A DNA stretch of 64,000 bases from Pirellulaceae bacterium. Its GTDB lineage: Bacteria; Planctomycetota; Planctomycetia; Pirellulales; Pirellulaceae. The notes beneath the pieces were generated by a model. It was not told the origin of the DNA and did not search any database. It saw only the letters and a list, made by a program, of their open reading frames with translations. Shown here one piece after another: positions 46,901 to 54,588 of the stretch. The stretch covers positions 1 to 64,000 of the forward strand of contig JADYZV010000197.1 in the NCBI GenBank assembly GCA_020852965.1, in the 5' to 3' direction. A program made the position numbers and the translations under genes. How positions within the stretch are numbered: the stretch's first letter is position 1; the number at the start of each line of letters is the position of its first letter.

Positions 46901-47153
46901 ACTTACCAGCCTTTACCTTGCGCAGCGCATAATACCCCGTGTCGTCGGAGACAGCTTCGTGTGAGGGTTGGCCGCGCGCATCGAGCAACTCAATTTGGGC
47001 GTCGGCCACAGTTCCGACGATGACACCTTGAGAATTCTGCTCGAGGACCCGACCATGCAATGAGACATCTTGCGCAACAGCATGTGGGTACAGGAGCGTC
47101 GCAAGAGCCAACCCTACGGTGACGGTGAGCATTCTCTGGAGTTGCACGTTCAT
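40914..47153 (-). CDS. Giant exported carboxypeptidase-regulatory-like repeat protein, about 2080 aa (cassette A)
   Basis: I place the start at 47153 (MNVQLQRMLTVTVGLALATL, signal cleaved near AVAQ); the frame opens at 47195. Beta domains of CarboxypepD_reg/CnaB type occur at the N-terminus (GRVLEQNSQGVIVGTVADAQ) and at about 830-880 (GSYGPVELTQGKYLLVASAKGY). They alternate with about five copies of the RALVKV...WYWATP module seen in the cassette B paralogue. The helical C-terminal part has TPR-like and coiled-coil segments and the motif YTYPLEPRRAEFLQGLGCG. Unlike the paralogue it then adds another small beta domain (TLRVTLKDVSTGKPAPGVNV) before the stop. It is coupled to the sigma factor gene by ATGA. 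Structural or scaffold function in the envelope is inferred. Confidence 0.83.
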   Translation of the reverse strand: MNVQLQRMLTVTVGLALATLLYPHAVAQDVSLHGRVLEQNSQGVIVGTVADAQIELLDARGQPSHEAVSDDTGYYALRKVKAGKYHYRVTRGGNQRASTGDQGELSIEVTSGELVRDFVLSRFTPAVSTSDNLAKLEVTVVKQTENGFEPIPYAAVGLTGTGGSQPILRRTDPAGVFAMELTTGDWTARVTANGFQPVPEQTVTLQEGVPEQIQFVLLPVEAADSQAPTTQPPSTVDNGIHGFVFGKDVSTDAAGEVQITDLGAIPNARIVLQQSNGLRLGSTSTNAQGFYAFPSVPIGRIEYKIFAENFRTEENGRSFELPPGNQSRVVNFSLVRGTSESSDTSDAEPVLNVAVLADRDGSPRAVEQATIMVWRTGHEDQKIIVDAPGGKNQQPIPLTPGNWTVAANSPEFGMSLQTTLTLGTAQTAEHEIYYPQSVRDVRALVKISGPGSVEAQTPNVRFMRPGSSADSLAIPTLVNPITAEELASISGESSTDRWYWATPAQPLSANEEYLARAELSGFESADSAPHTVEETGVKVFRVTLLGEEQLSSISGLAELEQDGSRQPLPNANVRFEHEALGLVKDFVSDASGNYQGKLSEGDWWGKVVSVADEPELGPSEQVRVSVPEGGSATMNFLLSRTSAIDTNRLVRALVKVLPSQGRPAGMPSVSFVRSSGETFATKVAAPSSEELSQLGLDSSGTDNGWYWAAPVEQLAAGTYRAESNLEGYFPDATSDQAVGKEEVKVFHLKMRPKIELGSLAGYVRDQESGEIIEGATVDISLDESPRGRLPTSSNGSYGPVELTQGKYLLVASAKGYFNNTVSGNVAPGKNTDLNIELRREPPPPPPSEAYAIVTVNKNPGCAPQQPPEVVFAGASTSVQAWDVTFQFEAGSVDRLKSVALLGTNEQPRWVELAKILMPQDTPQLTLEDPQHEWSRLRAVEVVRLLEKKQELPEGSLELVDIPWIASQFYPYEAPAEGKLVVRLVDKSTGTLPAIVTPLTSSAVVDVYKAQPAQPLAPGSYSAIASLPHYGTQFTEELSVGGQTVVFNLVLNHEPMAVEFTPYAWRDTPEDQQKLSSVRTLSRQIFENRVSTEVKDPQAIVKDMRLEGSLSGVEILLWPDGFPRQSERLAVQQTIKLQPGYWWTLPLTSGVRGQAVQPQRILIPCAGLEYDFTVPESDSETGSAVVRVRTTGSLDSDQADPAPTSFWLAPVDASGNPDMENRLRLTKTAFIPSPDGSEAWHWLDVAKKRLEPGNYMAFARRETDAASDSTIGYVAAGVTTVFELSLASQNLPPEPNELLVEVRLSPPADSPVAVNVTAQHVATKLTRPILPHTSIGFGWPKAGIDAGLFRAELPAGAWKVDAFAEGYEAVQESWPVLLTSGDRERVVIELQKIASEPPLAMLEALVRVERIRGAPAASQPEISFTIESPATVVSDSSQSPKLVGRVMPAPDEMLKLRGIRLEAFPESDWYIAAPTVPISPGIVSASASLAGYRGEVERKSVMPDVPNYFFLEVVPDRNETGELVATIYGTVSITQRETKTRTETYSVDVDGRQEERTREAAYTVDVPKQVPGVLVSLEPLNGVTLLPSVATTKTTEVEGSFEFTDLPAGEYRLSAAHPGWKTETQTIAVSMDGGTKRIGPIELQLEPCDAEYEGFLREIVTAGWNSINSAQQNHKLAKQRNPEDVRADFALALAAIKHENLELAFSSLASVLRTRSPDPLWDRALEAYLWIDLEHGNAKTLKNLFAGNRQIYGQDRNYASLDTARLMGTVTGMLLGPWNEKPVGNDGEPLAKQLESKLSPAHAVEMKAGQEAVLQKFRPMFDKLVGDSRAANRQQQQMDAQRARLNRELEQAKAALANKQAEVDQVCRLAEQKSAPWKESRQINEKELAQKQMQQKTKQQQLRSLPAASPNRSDLEAAILALGLEIAELKKATAQLTTRIDTESTSCAKAQQAFTAFSNQQNAIVSQITDQINELGKGTNAPDPEIPAELEKLDTYYTYPLEPRRAEFLQGLGCGEEVPNAPRGAANPQPTTLRVTLKDVSTGKPAPGVNVALFRPRSLKSDFDGISDGNGTVELTLDRT

Positions 47154-47240
47154 GGTACTAATCGCAAAAGGGGATAAGTTGAGGAATCTGAACAAACGCG
47201 CGCAACTCTGATAGTTCTCACTACCTTCGGAAATCTTAAC

Positions 47241-50200
47241 TCAGTAGGCGCGCCAACTATGAGTAAGCGTTCCTCCCCAAGTCTTGTAAGTCTTGTTTGG
47301 GGGAGCCTGAAGCATCTCATTGAAAATTTCGGTCCCACCATAGGCGCCACCGCTCAAATTGATATCCGTGGCATTGCCGGGAATGTAGATCGTTTCCTTA
47401 TTTCCCCAGGCTAGTGTCTTGGTTTCTTCAGTCACGAATGTTCCATCTGGCTTCTTGTAGGTCACCGTATACCACGCCGCGTAACCTCCTTGATTGAAGA
47501 AAGTCACGTAGCCGTCCCGATTGGGTACGGGCTGCGGATTGACGAGTTTGGTGTTTATCAAATTGAATTGTGTTGAGGACGGATCCGGTTTAAATGTTCC
47601 CGCGCTACTATCTATGGCGTGAACTGTTCCTAAATCATAAAGAAACGTAACTGCCGTTTCGGTTTTCGTGCCCTTTTCAATGGAATCTATATCCGTGAGA
47701 TCCAGCTGGTTATTCACTGCCGCGTTCTGTGTTGCATTAACACCGAACGCATTCTCTGCGTTTACTTTATTTGCAAAGTCTTCGATGATCTGCGCATTGT
47801 TTAGCCCCTTAAACGTTACAGCAATGTTTCCGGGACCAGTCATACCGTTGTTGTCAAATTCAAATGTCTTTGTAACATCCGCAATATCTTTCATAGTGAC
47901 CGTATCACCATCTTGGATATGCGACCCGTTCACAAACAGTTCACGCGTAGTCTTACTTTGCACGGAATTTGCAAAATCAACCAGCAGGTATTTGCTTTGC
48001 GAAGCTGAGCCGCAATAAAAGACAGGAATGTCCTGATAGATCTGTTGAAAGTCCGCGTGTAGAGTTTTTGTCAGATAGTTTGTCAATTCTGCTGTGAATT
48101 TGTCGTTTAAGTTTGTTTTGGAGGGGTCGTATCCGCGACCACTTAACTCGTGGTAATGGCCTACAAATACCGCGCTAACACCATAGGTTTGAATTATCCT
48201 GCTGAACTCTCTTTTTAGCTCACTGAGCTTTCCAGCGTCCGTGTATCTATCCCCCCAGTGTTGGTCTGAGTCGTGGAAATTCAAGACGATAATCTTGCCA
48301 TCGGTACGCGCTTTGGCCAGATCCACTTCAAGCCAGTTGAGTGCCGAGCGAATGTTTACAGTGATTCGATAGGCGGTGGAGGCTCGGTATCCGCTCCATT
48401 TGATGGCGTAAATGGGATAGTTGTGAAGCTGCACGAAGTGGACGTTTCCTTCATTCCAAGAATAGGCGAGGCTTCCATCGTAGTCCCACTTCACCTCAGG
48501 AAACTCGTACGACTGCTTCTCGGTGTAGTCGAAATCGACAAGGTCCCGAACGGCGTTGATCTGTTGCACTACGTATTCCACCATGCGCGTTCCAGTCAGG
48601 TTCTCCCAATGTCCAGTTCCGGTGCGGCTATCGTCGATGGAAGGTTGCAGGGCGTTTAGACCCAATAATCGCGGGAAGGACAAGATTCCCAAGACCGCCG
48701 CGTTTCTCCCAGTTTCTTGGGTAAACCGATCCGGATCTACGTAATTCGCGTAGTCATGATTTCCAAGTCCCAAATACATCGGGTGTTTGAGCTCCTTGTA
48801 AATCTCTTTGAATTTTTCAAGTTCCCAACCAAACCCGGATGCAGTCAAATCTCCGTTGATGATCACTCCCTTAACGTCTGGAAAATCGGGCATTGCATCG
48901 CCATCGCCATCGTACTGTGCAGCGGCATTCATGCTGTTGACGTGGTTTTCATTGAGTGTCGCGGATTCTTTTTGCTTTTCCTTGTCGGTTTCCGTCGCGG
49001 CGGAGCCTAAATCGGTGTTTGCCGTCCATGGATACTGGCTATCCGAAGCGAAAATCATCTGAAAGCTATCGCTGGGCTGCAATGCAGAGGTGAACCGCGG
49101 TCGAATCGCCGCCGATTTTAGCGACGGCAAGTGCGTCGATCGAGTTATGGCTGGCACAGTGGCCGAAGAACCAGTGGGCTCGGCATCCGGGAGAAGTTGC
49201 ATGCTCGCCAGAATTCCCTGGCTATACCCCTGAATGGTCGCTGCCATTGGGTCGGCCGCTTGCAGAGGCTCACCGAAGTCGGCACCAAATTTGACGTCGG
49301 GCCCAAATGAGTAGTCTCTTCCGTACTTCGCTAAGCCGATCCTGGTGAGTTGATCCCAGAGCTGCGATCCTCCTCGGACCGTATCGAGCTCATCAGCCAC
49401 CACCTGTGGCACATTGATCCCACCGGATCCGCTTAGTAAGAACGCGTATAAATTCGGGTAGGAGATTTCAAAACAAGCGCGGTGATATTCGTTGAGATAG
49501 AAGCCGGGTGCTGAACTAAAATTGCGAAAGGCATCTGTGAACAGGTCCGAGCGCTTATGCGTTTCTCTCGCAAGGTTGTTGACCAAGTTCAGTTCCGACG
49601 GTCTCATTGTGGCGGGGTCTTTGCCCCACAGGCTCTTTAGCGCATTGAATGCATTCGTGAAAGACTGTTCGTCACTCCCCCATATTTGCGGATAGCCTGT
49701 AAAGCGTCGCGGGCCAAACTTACCCTGCACCCATTGTTGGGCTCCACCATTGCGTGCAATATGGTAGGTATCCACCTTCATCCAGCAATCGGCAAATTGC
49801 TCGACGACCTCTTGCGCGGTGAGTGCGTGGCCGTTGAAGGGTGACTTGTCCAAGTAGCTTTCCTGCATCGCCGAACCATTGACTTCAAAAAACCGCCAAG
49901 CCAAATCCCAGACGATCTGCGGAACTGCTTTCAAATCTTCCTGCAGAAACTCTACTCCCGGTGGATCGCGAGGCTCGAGCCGCAGTTGCGTGCGGTGAAT
50001 GCCGGGGAAGGGAAGCCACACGACGCGTGTTCGCGCCGGATCGAGCACTTTGATATCGTCCGCATCCAGCGGTGCAAATCCGCGGCGCTGTTCATCATTG
50101 GCCAGAGTAATCACACAGTCCTTCACAATCGGAGGAAGCTGTTGATAGTCGATTTCCAGCGGTGGAAACTTTTCTTCCGAGCGCTTCGATCCCCAATGCT

Positions 50201-53200
50201 CACCGTCGATGCCAAAGCGACCGGGGACCGGATCGATCAAGAACATGTTGATCTGCAAATCACTGGCTGTGACTAAGTCCGTGATCGGCTCCAGCAGCGT
50301 TCGTTTGGGTCCGCCTACGCCTTTCTCGTAGTCCTCAGCGACTTCAAAAGGCTTGCCGTCGATGAAGTAATCCTGAATGGCATTGGCAAGTTTGATACAC
50401 GTCACCGCGCCGCGACTCCAGCCCGCCATGTTGATCGTCTTTGGGAATTTGCCTTGTTCTTTTAACTGCTTGAGCACAAACAGGGTGTGCGCCACGTTGT
50501 CATCCCAGCCGTCGCCATGCAGCGTGCCACGATGCAATTCTGTGACTGCTCCGACTCCGGGTAGATTCTTGACATCTGGCAAGTTTGGCGAATTGCCGCC
50601 GCCAAGTGGATTGGCAATGCCACCACTAGGCAATGGACTTTTCAATCCTCCCGGCAGATTGTTGGTAATGCCACTTGGCAGTTGATTGGGTAGACCACCA
50701 GGCAGATTGTTGGTTACTCCACCGGGCAGATTGTTGCTTACTCCACCGGGCAAATTATTGGTCACCCCGCTTGGTAGTTTGTTGGTGATAGCAGTGGCAA
50801 CTCCCCCCAACATGCTCGCGACACCCATTTCTGATACCCGATACTGCGATTCCGTAGAAGTCGTCGAAGTCGGTTTGGGTTTCAACTTTTTATCCAACGT
50901 CAGCGGATCAAAGTCACCCGGCATCGGATGTTCGGGGACGGTGTCCGTAGCCAAGCCAATCTCATCTCCCGCCAAATTCAACATATCCGACGTACCGACG
51001 CCATCGAGTATCAAGAACGACTTTTGATAGTGTTGATTGTAAAAGTCGTTGGGAGCATCGGAATTGTCACTTCGTCCCCAGTAGGCCGCTCCCAGCTCAG
51101 AAATCAACTCGCCATCGCGTCCATTGCGATGTCCGCCAGTTCCGTGCGCAAAGATGGTAAACACATCTTCGGGCTTGGAAGGCGGCGTGTTGCGTCGGGC
51201 GCTCGTCGGCACAATGCGCGTGCCGAAAAAGCCAACCGCTTCCGTGAGATTGGTCGTTGGATCAGGCGTAGCGTTTTCCTGGGAAACCTTTACGGATACT
51301 TCGATGGCTGCCTTCGACGTCGCAACCAGACCACCGGATTGCTTACTCGTCCATGCAAATTTTGTCAGGTCCAGTCCCGAATCGGTTTCCGTGGCCGCAA
51401 GATTAATTGGAATATCCAGCAGCAGAAGTGGGCCGGCCTTCGCCCCGCCGCTGGCCAACTTCCTCAGTTCAAGGCCATTGCCCGGTAGAGTCATGATCTC
51501 AACGGCTTGGGGTGGATTCTCCGAACTGATGATCATATGCACATCGACCTTAGCCGTGTTGTCGACCAAGTCGCTCGGACCACCGACAAAACCCAAATTC
51601 GAGATCAAGCGCATATCACCCGCAAGCTCAACGAATCCAGAAAACGTGAATCCTGTTTGCGTATTGATTCCCGGTGAACGCGCAGCCACGTTGGTGACGA
51701 TCGGCTTGGCCGTCGGCACCATATCATTGGCTCCCACCATCGAATCTTGAACACCGAAAAGCATCGCGTGCTGCGACCCTTGCGGAGCGGAGAGAATCCA
51801 GGCGGCGGCCTTCGAATCGTCCTTTAATAGATCCGATGCATTATCTTCGACAGCAGCCAATACTCCCGCAGGTTTCTGGTTGGGATACAAGCTGGCCTTC
51901 GGGAAAATGGGCATGATCGGCCCATCGACGCCAGTCGCAATGGGCTGACCATCCGCAGAAAAAGCGGTGACCCTGGGTTGCGCGAATAAGGTGAGCAACT
52001 CGCCGGGTGAGAATGCCTTTCCGGATTGCAGGGCAGATCGCGACCAGCGGTCGAGATCAAAGCTCAGCTTGGCCTCGTACCGCGTGCCGGCACTGGTCGT
52101 AACGCCTCCCGTCCCTGGCTGTTCGACGAAGGCCAAGGCGGTTGGGTAGATCGTGGGGGGATCTTCATGCGGGGCCAGTGCAAACGCGTCAACGCGAAAC
52201 CGAGCGATCTTGCTGGCATCGCCTGTGACCTGCCAGGTGATCGTCAACTCCGCCTGGTCGTGCAAGGCCGCATCGTGAGTATCGAAGCGAACTAGCGAAA
52301 TATCGGGTAAGCCCGGAGGAGGATTGCGCACAACGGGACCGCTCGTACCTCCAGGGCCGCTCGTGCCTCCGGGACCGCTGGTACTTCCAGGGCCGCTCGT
52401 ACCACTGGGACCGCCAGTGCCTGCGACGTTCCCCGATCCAGGGGAAACTCCACTTGGCCGCTGTTTGCCGCTGCCGACGTTACCTAAGATTGCATTGAGC
52501 CATGCCAGCGGAGACAGTGATCCCCAGCCCGGTTGGACGCGCCGCATCGGGGGAGCAATTTGATTGCCCCAGGGTGGAGAGACCGGCGAGGGTCCTGAGC
52601 TAACGACAAACATCATCGGCGGTGCCGTCTGCGTCGGAAGCCAAGGGGTTGGCGGAATGGCTGGGGGCTCAGGAACAATCGGAGTTGAAACTGCGGGCTG
52701 ACTCGAAACCATGGGAGTTCCGCTCGGCGCTTCTCCTTGACGCCACACATAGCGCTCGGTCTCCGTCGCTGCATTGGCGACCACTTCTCCTTGCTGATTG
52801 CGGTGGGCGGGTGGCACAAAAAGAATGCTGCTCAATCTCAACTGATCCTGCGTATGTTGCTGACTGTCGTAGATCGCAGCTCGGTCCGCTTCCACAACGA
52901 CGCGGGCGACGGCTGCGCGATCGGGCACTTGCCCCAACGACAGCTCCGAACCAAGCATACCGATGCCGATGTCACGCAGATCCTCATGCCATAAAGGATC
53001 ATGGCTGAGATCTTGCTCTCGCAATTGAAAGACTTGCCATGGCTGGTCGTCGACGAGTGGATCGGCTTCGCCACTTAGCAAATACTTCTTGCCTTTGGCG
53101 TCAAAATAGATTGGGTTCTGCGAGCCTGATTGCGGCTGTGGAGCGACGTTCAGCCGAATGATTAAGGACGAGATTGGCGAGGTTTCTCGTTTCGTAGCAA

Positions 53201-54539
53201 ATAATTCTTGGGGCTCACTGTACCAGGGATAGGCGCCCGTCACGATTCCGGAAAGGTCATTGACCGGAGCCGCGGAGCGCGCGAGCTGGCGGTCGATATC
53301 TTCGTCGCTCAGTGCACTATCGGTCAGTCCCAACTTGGCTGACGCCTGGCCATCTTCCAGTTGTCTGACCAGTGCTAAGTGTCGCTCCAAGAGGTCGTCG
53401 AGCTTTTGGCGATGAGCCCGGTGCTGCTCGCCTGCGTTGCGTTCAAGTTCGCTATTCTCAGCGAATAGCTTTCCATTGATTTCGATTTTGTAACCACTGA
53501 GAATCCAATCACCTTCGCCGGTAGAGGCGAAGCCAATGGTGGAAATATCACCCACCCGCAGGTCGCGCAGCAACTGTGGCGTTCGCGCTAGTTCATCGAA
53601 GCCGTTATCGCTTGGCTTGGCGTTGAATTCGTACCAAGCCGAAGTTCCTGGCGGGTTTTCCGAATCGGCTTTCGTTTGGGACGATGTCTGCGGAAAAGCA
53701 GCAAAGCCAGGCTTGTGTTCGCTAGCCGGGGCAACCTGCAGCCTTAGAGGAAATCCCAGTCCCAGATGTAAATCGACGGTTTCTCTGCGTGGTTCGCCCT
53801 CACCAAGCGTCAGGCTGACTTTGATCGATTCGATCGGCAGGTTGGCATCTAGATCTCCCATTTGCAACTTGGATGGCGGCTTCTGCGGGAAGCCTGCGGG
53901 CAGGTTGGGTTGTTGTGGAAGTGGATTGGAATTGAGGAGCCGAGAGCCTTCCGGTCCGGCCTGCGTTGCAGGATTGGCGGGATCGGCGCCGCCCGCTTGT
54001 GCAGGTTGAGCAGCTTCACTACCAGTTGCACTATTGTTCGCCGCGTTGTTTGCCGCCACTTCTGGCGAACTGCCCCTATTGAACAGACCAGGAATTATTT
54101 GCCAGGCCAGCATGGCTCCGCCAACAACTAGTAGAGCAGCAGTGGCGCCGATCAGCGGACCTTTCCAACCATTGCTCACAGCAGCCTTCGGCTCCGTCGG
54201 TACTGAAGTCCTGTCGGGCGTTGGTTTCGCACTAGCTGCTTCGACATTCGGTTCATGGCGAATCGCCGCGACAGACGCGATAGGCTCATTTGCCCCAGCA
54301 GGCTCCGGGGTCGAGGTGGGTACCGAGGAACGGTCTATGGCAACCGTTGAACTGGCTGGCGCCTGAAACACAGTCGTAACCGGCTTGCCTGAATCCGCTT
54401 GTAACTGCTGGACTTGTCCTTGGCAGTCTGGACATGTCGCTAAATGACGATTGATGTCGTGGATCGCGTCTGCGTCAAGTTTTCCAGAAACGAGCGCCCA
54501 CAATTGCTCAAAAGCAGGGCAGTCCGAATTGCGTGTCAT
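47241..54539 (-). CDS. Zinc-finger/TM protein fused to lipase-like, metallophosphoesterase and cytolysin-like domains, 2432 aa
   Basis: The first half matches the 1081- and 1192-residue proteins: Cys7-His32-Cys36-Cys39, a membrane segment at about 128-150, an outer module ending FFGTRIVPTS. A collagen-like GTSGPG stretch (about 710-740) lies in its linker. From about 1125 a DUF2235/Tle1-like alpha/beta hydrolase begins (FAHGTGGHRNGRDG) with nucleophile motif GWSRG near 1375; between them is a chain of NNLPGGV repeats. A calcineurin-like metallophosphoesterase spans about 1830-2170 (FASDSQ, INGDLTASG, GLGNHDY, NFHDSD, FVGHYHE). A beta segment with DGDTVTMKD follows. The last 95 residues (YVTFFNQGGYAAWYTVTY; TWGGTLTHSW) resemble the membrane-binding C-terminal domain of cholesterol-dependent cytolysins. 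The predicted catalytic parts lie outside the cytoplasmic membrane. Lipid or phosphoester cleavage is inferred. Confidence 0.82.
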   Translation of the reverse strand: MTRNSDCPAFEQLWALVSGKLDADAIHDINRHLATCPDCQGQVQQLQADSGKPVTTVFQAPASSTVAIDRSSVPTSTPEPAGANEPIASVAAIRHEPNVEAASAKPTPDRTSVPTEPKAAVSNGWKGPLIGATAALLVVGGAMLAWQIIPGLFNRGSSPEVAANNAANNSATGSEAAQPAQAGGADPANPATQAGPEGSRLLNSNPLPQQPNLPAGFPQKPPSKLQMGDLDANLPIESIKVSLTLGEGEPRRETVDLHLGLGFPLRLQVAPASEHKPGFAAFPQTSSQTKADSENPPGTSAWYEFNAKPSDNGFDELARTPQLLRDLRVGDISTIGFASTGEGDWILSGYKIEINGKLFAENSELERNAGEQHRAHRQKLDDLLERHLALVRQLEDGQASAKLGLTDSALSDEDIDRQLARSAAPVNDLSGIVTGAYPWYSEPQELFATKRETSPISSLIIRLNVAPQPQSGSQNPIYFDAKGKKYLLSGEADPLVDDQPWQVFQLREQDLSHDPLWHEDLRDIGIGMLGSELSLGQVPDRAAVARVVVEADRAAIYDSQQHTQDQLRLSSILFVPPAHRNQQGEVVANAATETERYVWRQGEAPSGTPMVSSQPAVSTPIVPEPPAIPPTPWLPTQTAPPMMFVVSSGPSPVSPPWGNQIAPPMRRVQPGWGSLSPLAWLNAILGNVGSGKQRPSGVSPGSGNVAGTGGPSGTSGPGSTSGPGGTSGPGGTSGPVVRNPPPGLPDISLVRFDTHDAALHDQAELTITWQVTGDASKIARFRVDAFALAPHEDPPTIYPTALAFVEQPGTGGVTTSAGTRYEAKLSFDLDRWSRSALQSGKAFSPGELLTLFAQPRVTAFSADGQPIATGVDGPIMPIFPKASLYPNQKPAGVLAAVEDNASDLLKDDSKAAAWILSAPQGSQHAMLFGVQDSMVGANDMVPTAKPIVTNVAARSPGINTQTGFTFSGFVELAGDMRLISNLGFVGGPSDLVDNTAKVDVHMIISSENPPQAVEIMTLPGNGLELRKLASGGAKAGPLLLLDIPINLAATETDSGLDLTKFAWTSKQSGGLVATSKAAIEVSVKVSQENATPDPTTNLTEAVGFFGTRIVPTSARRNTPPSKPEDVFTIFAHGTGGHRNGRDGELISELGAAYWGRSDNSDAPNDFYNQHYQKSFLILDGVGTSDMLNLAGDEIGLATDTVPEHPMPGDFDPLTLDKKLKPKPTSTTSTESQYRVSEMGVASMLGGVATAITNKLPSGVTNNLPGGVSNNLPGGVTNNLPGGLPNQLPSGITNNLPGGLKSPLPSGGIANPLGGGNSPNLPDVKNLPGVGAVTELHRGTLHGDGWDDNVAHTLFVLKQLKEQGKFPKTINMAGWSRGAVTCIKLANAIQDYFIDGKPFEVAEDYEKGVGGPKRTLLEPITDLVTASDLQINMFLIDPVPGRFGIDGEHWGSKRSEEKFPPLEIDYQQLPPIVKDCVITLANDEQRRGFAPLDADDIKVLDPARTRVVWLPFPGIHRTQLRLEPRDPPGVEFLQEDLKAVPQIVWDLAWRFFEVNGSAMQESYLDKSPFNGHALTAQEVVEQFADCWMKVDTYHIARNGGAQQWVQGKFGPRRFTGYPQIWGSDEQSFTNAFNALKSLWGKDPATMRPSELNLVNNLARETHKRSDLFTDAFRNFSSAPGFYLNEYHRACFEISYPNLYAFLLSGSGGINVPQVVADELDTVRGGSQLWDQLTRIGLAKYGRDYSFGPDVKFGADFGEPLQAADPMAATIQGYSQGILASMQLLPDAEPTGSSATVPAITRSTHLPSLKSAAIRPRFTSALQPSDSFQMIFASDSQYPWTANTDLGSAATETDKEKQKESATLNENHVNSMNAAAQYDGDGDAMPDFPDVKGVIINGDLTASGFGWELEKFKEIYKELKHPMYLGLGNHDYANYVDPDRFTQETGRNAAVLGILSFPRLLGLNALQPSIDDSRTGTGHWENLTGTRMVEYVVQQINAVRDLVDFDYTEKQSYEFPEVKWDYDGSLAYSWNEGNVHFVQLHNYPIYAIKWSGYRASTAYRITVNIRSALNWLEVDLAKARTDGKIIVLNFHDSDQHWGDRYTDAGKLSELKREFSRIIQTYGVSAVFVGHYHELSGRGYDPSKTNLNDKFTAELTNYLTKTLHADFQQIYQDIPVFYCGSASQSKYLLVDFANSVQSKTTRELFVNGSHIQDGDTVTMKDIADVTKTFEFDNNGMTGPGNIAVTFKGLNNAQIIEDFANKVNAENAFGVNATQNAAVNNQLDLTDIDSIEKGTKTETAVTFLYDLGTVHAIDSSAGTFKPDPSSTQFNLINTKLVNPQPVPNRDGYVTFFNQGGYAAWYTVTYKKPDGTFVTEETKTLAWGNKETIYIPGNATDINLSGGAYGGTEIFNEMLQAPPNKTYKTWGGTLTHSWRAY

Positions 54540-54588
54540 ATTAATAGCCTCGTATTGCTATCCGTTGATCGTGTTCTTAGGGAATGTG

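Noticed and set aside
47241..54539. Type VI secretion effector of the Tle1 class
   Set aside because: The hydrolase part is Tle1-like, but the protein has an N-terminal finger and membrane anchor, and no VgrG, PAAR, immunity or T6SS structural gene is in the window.
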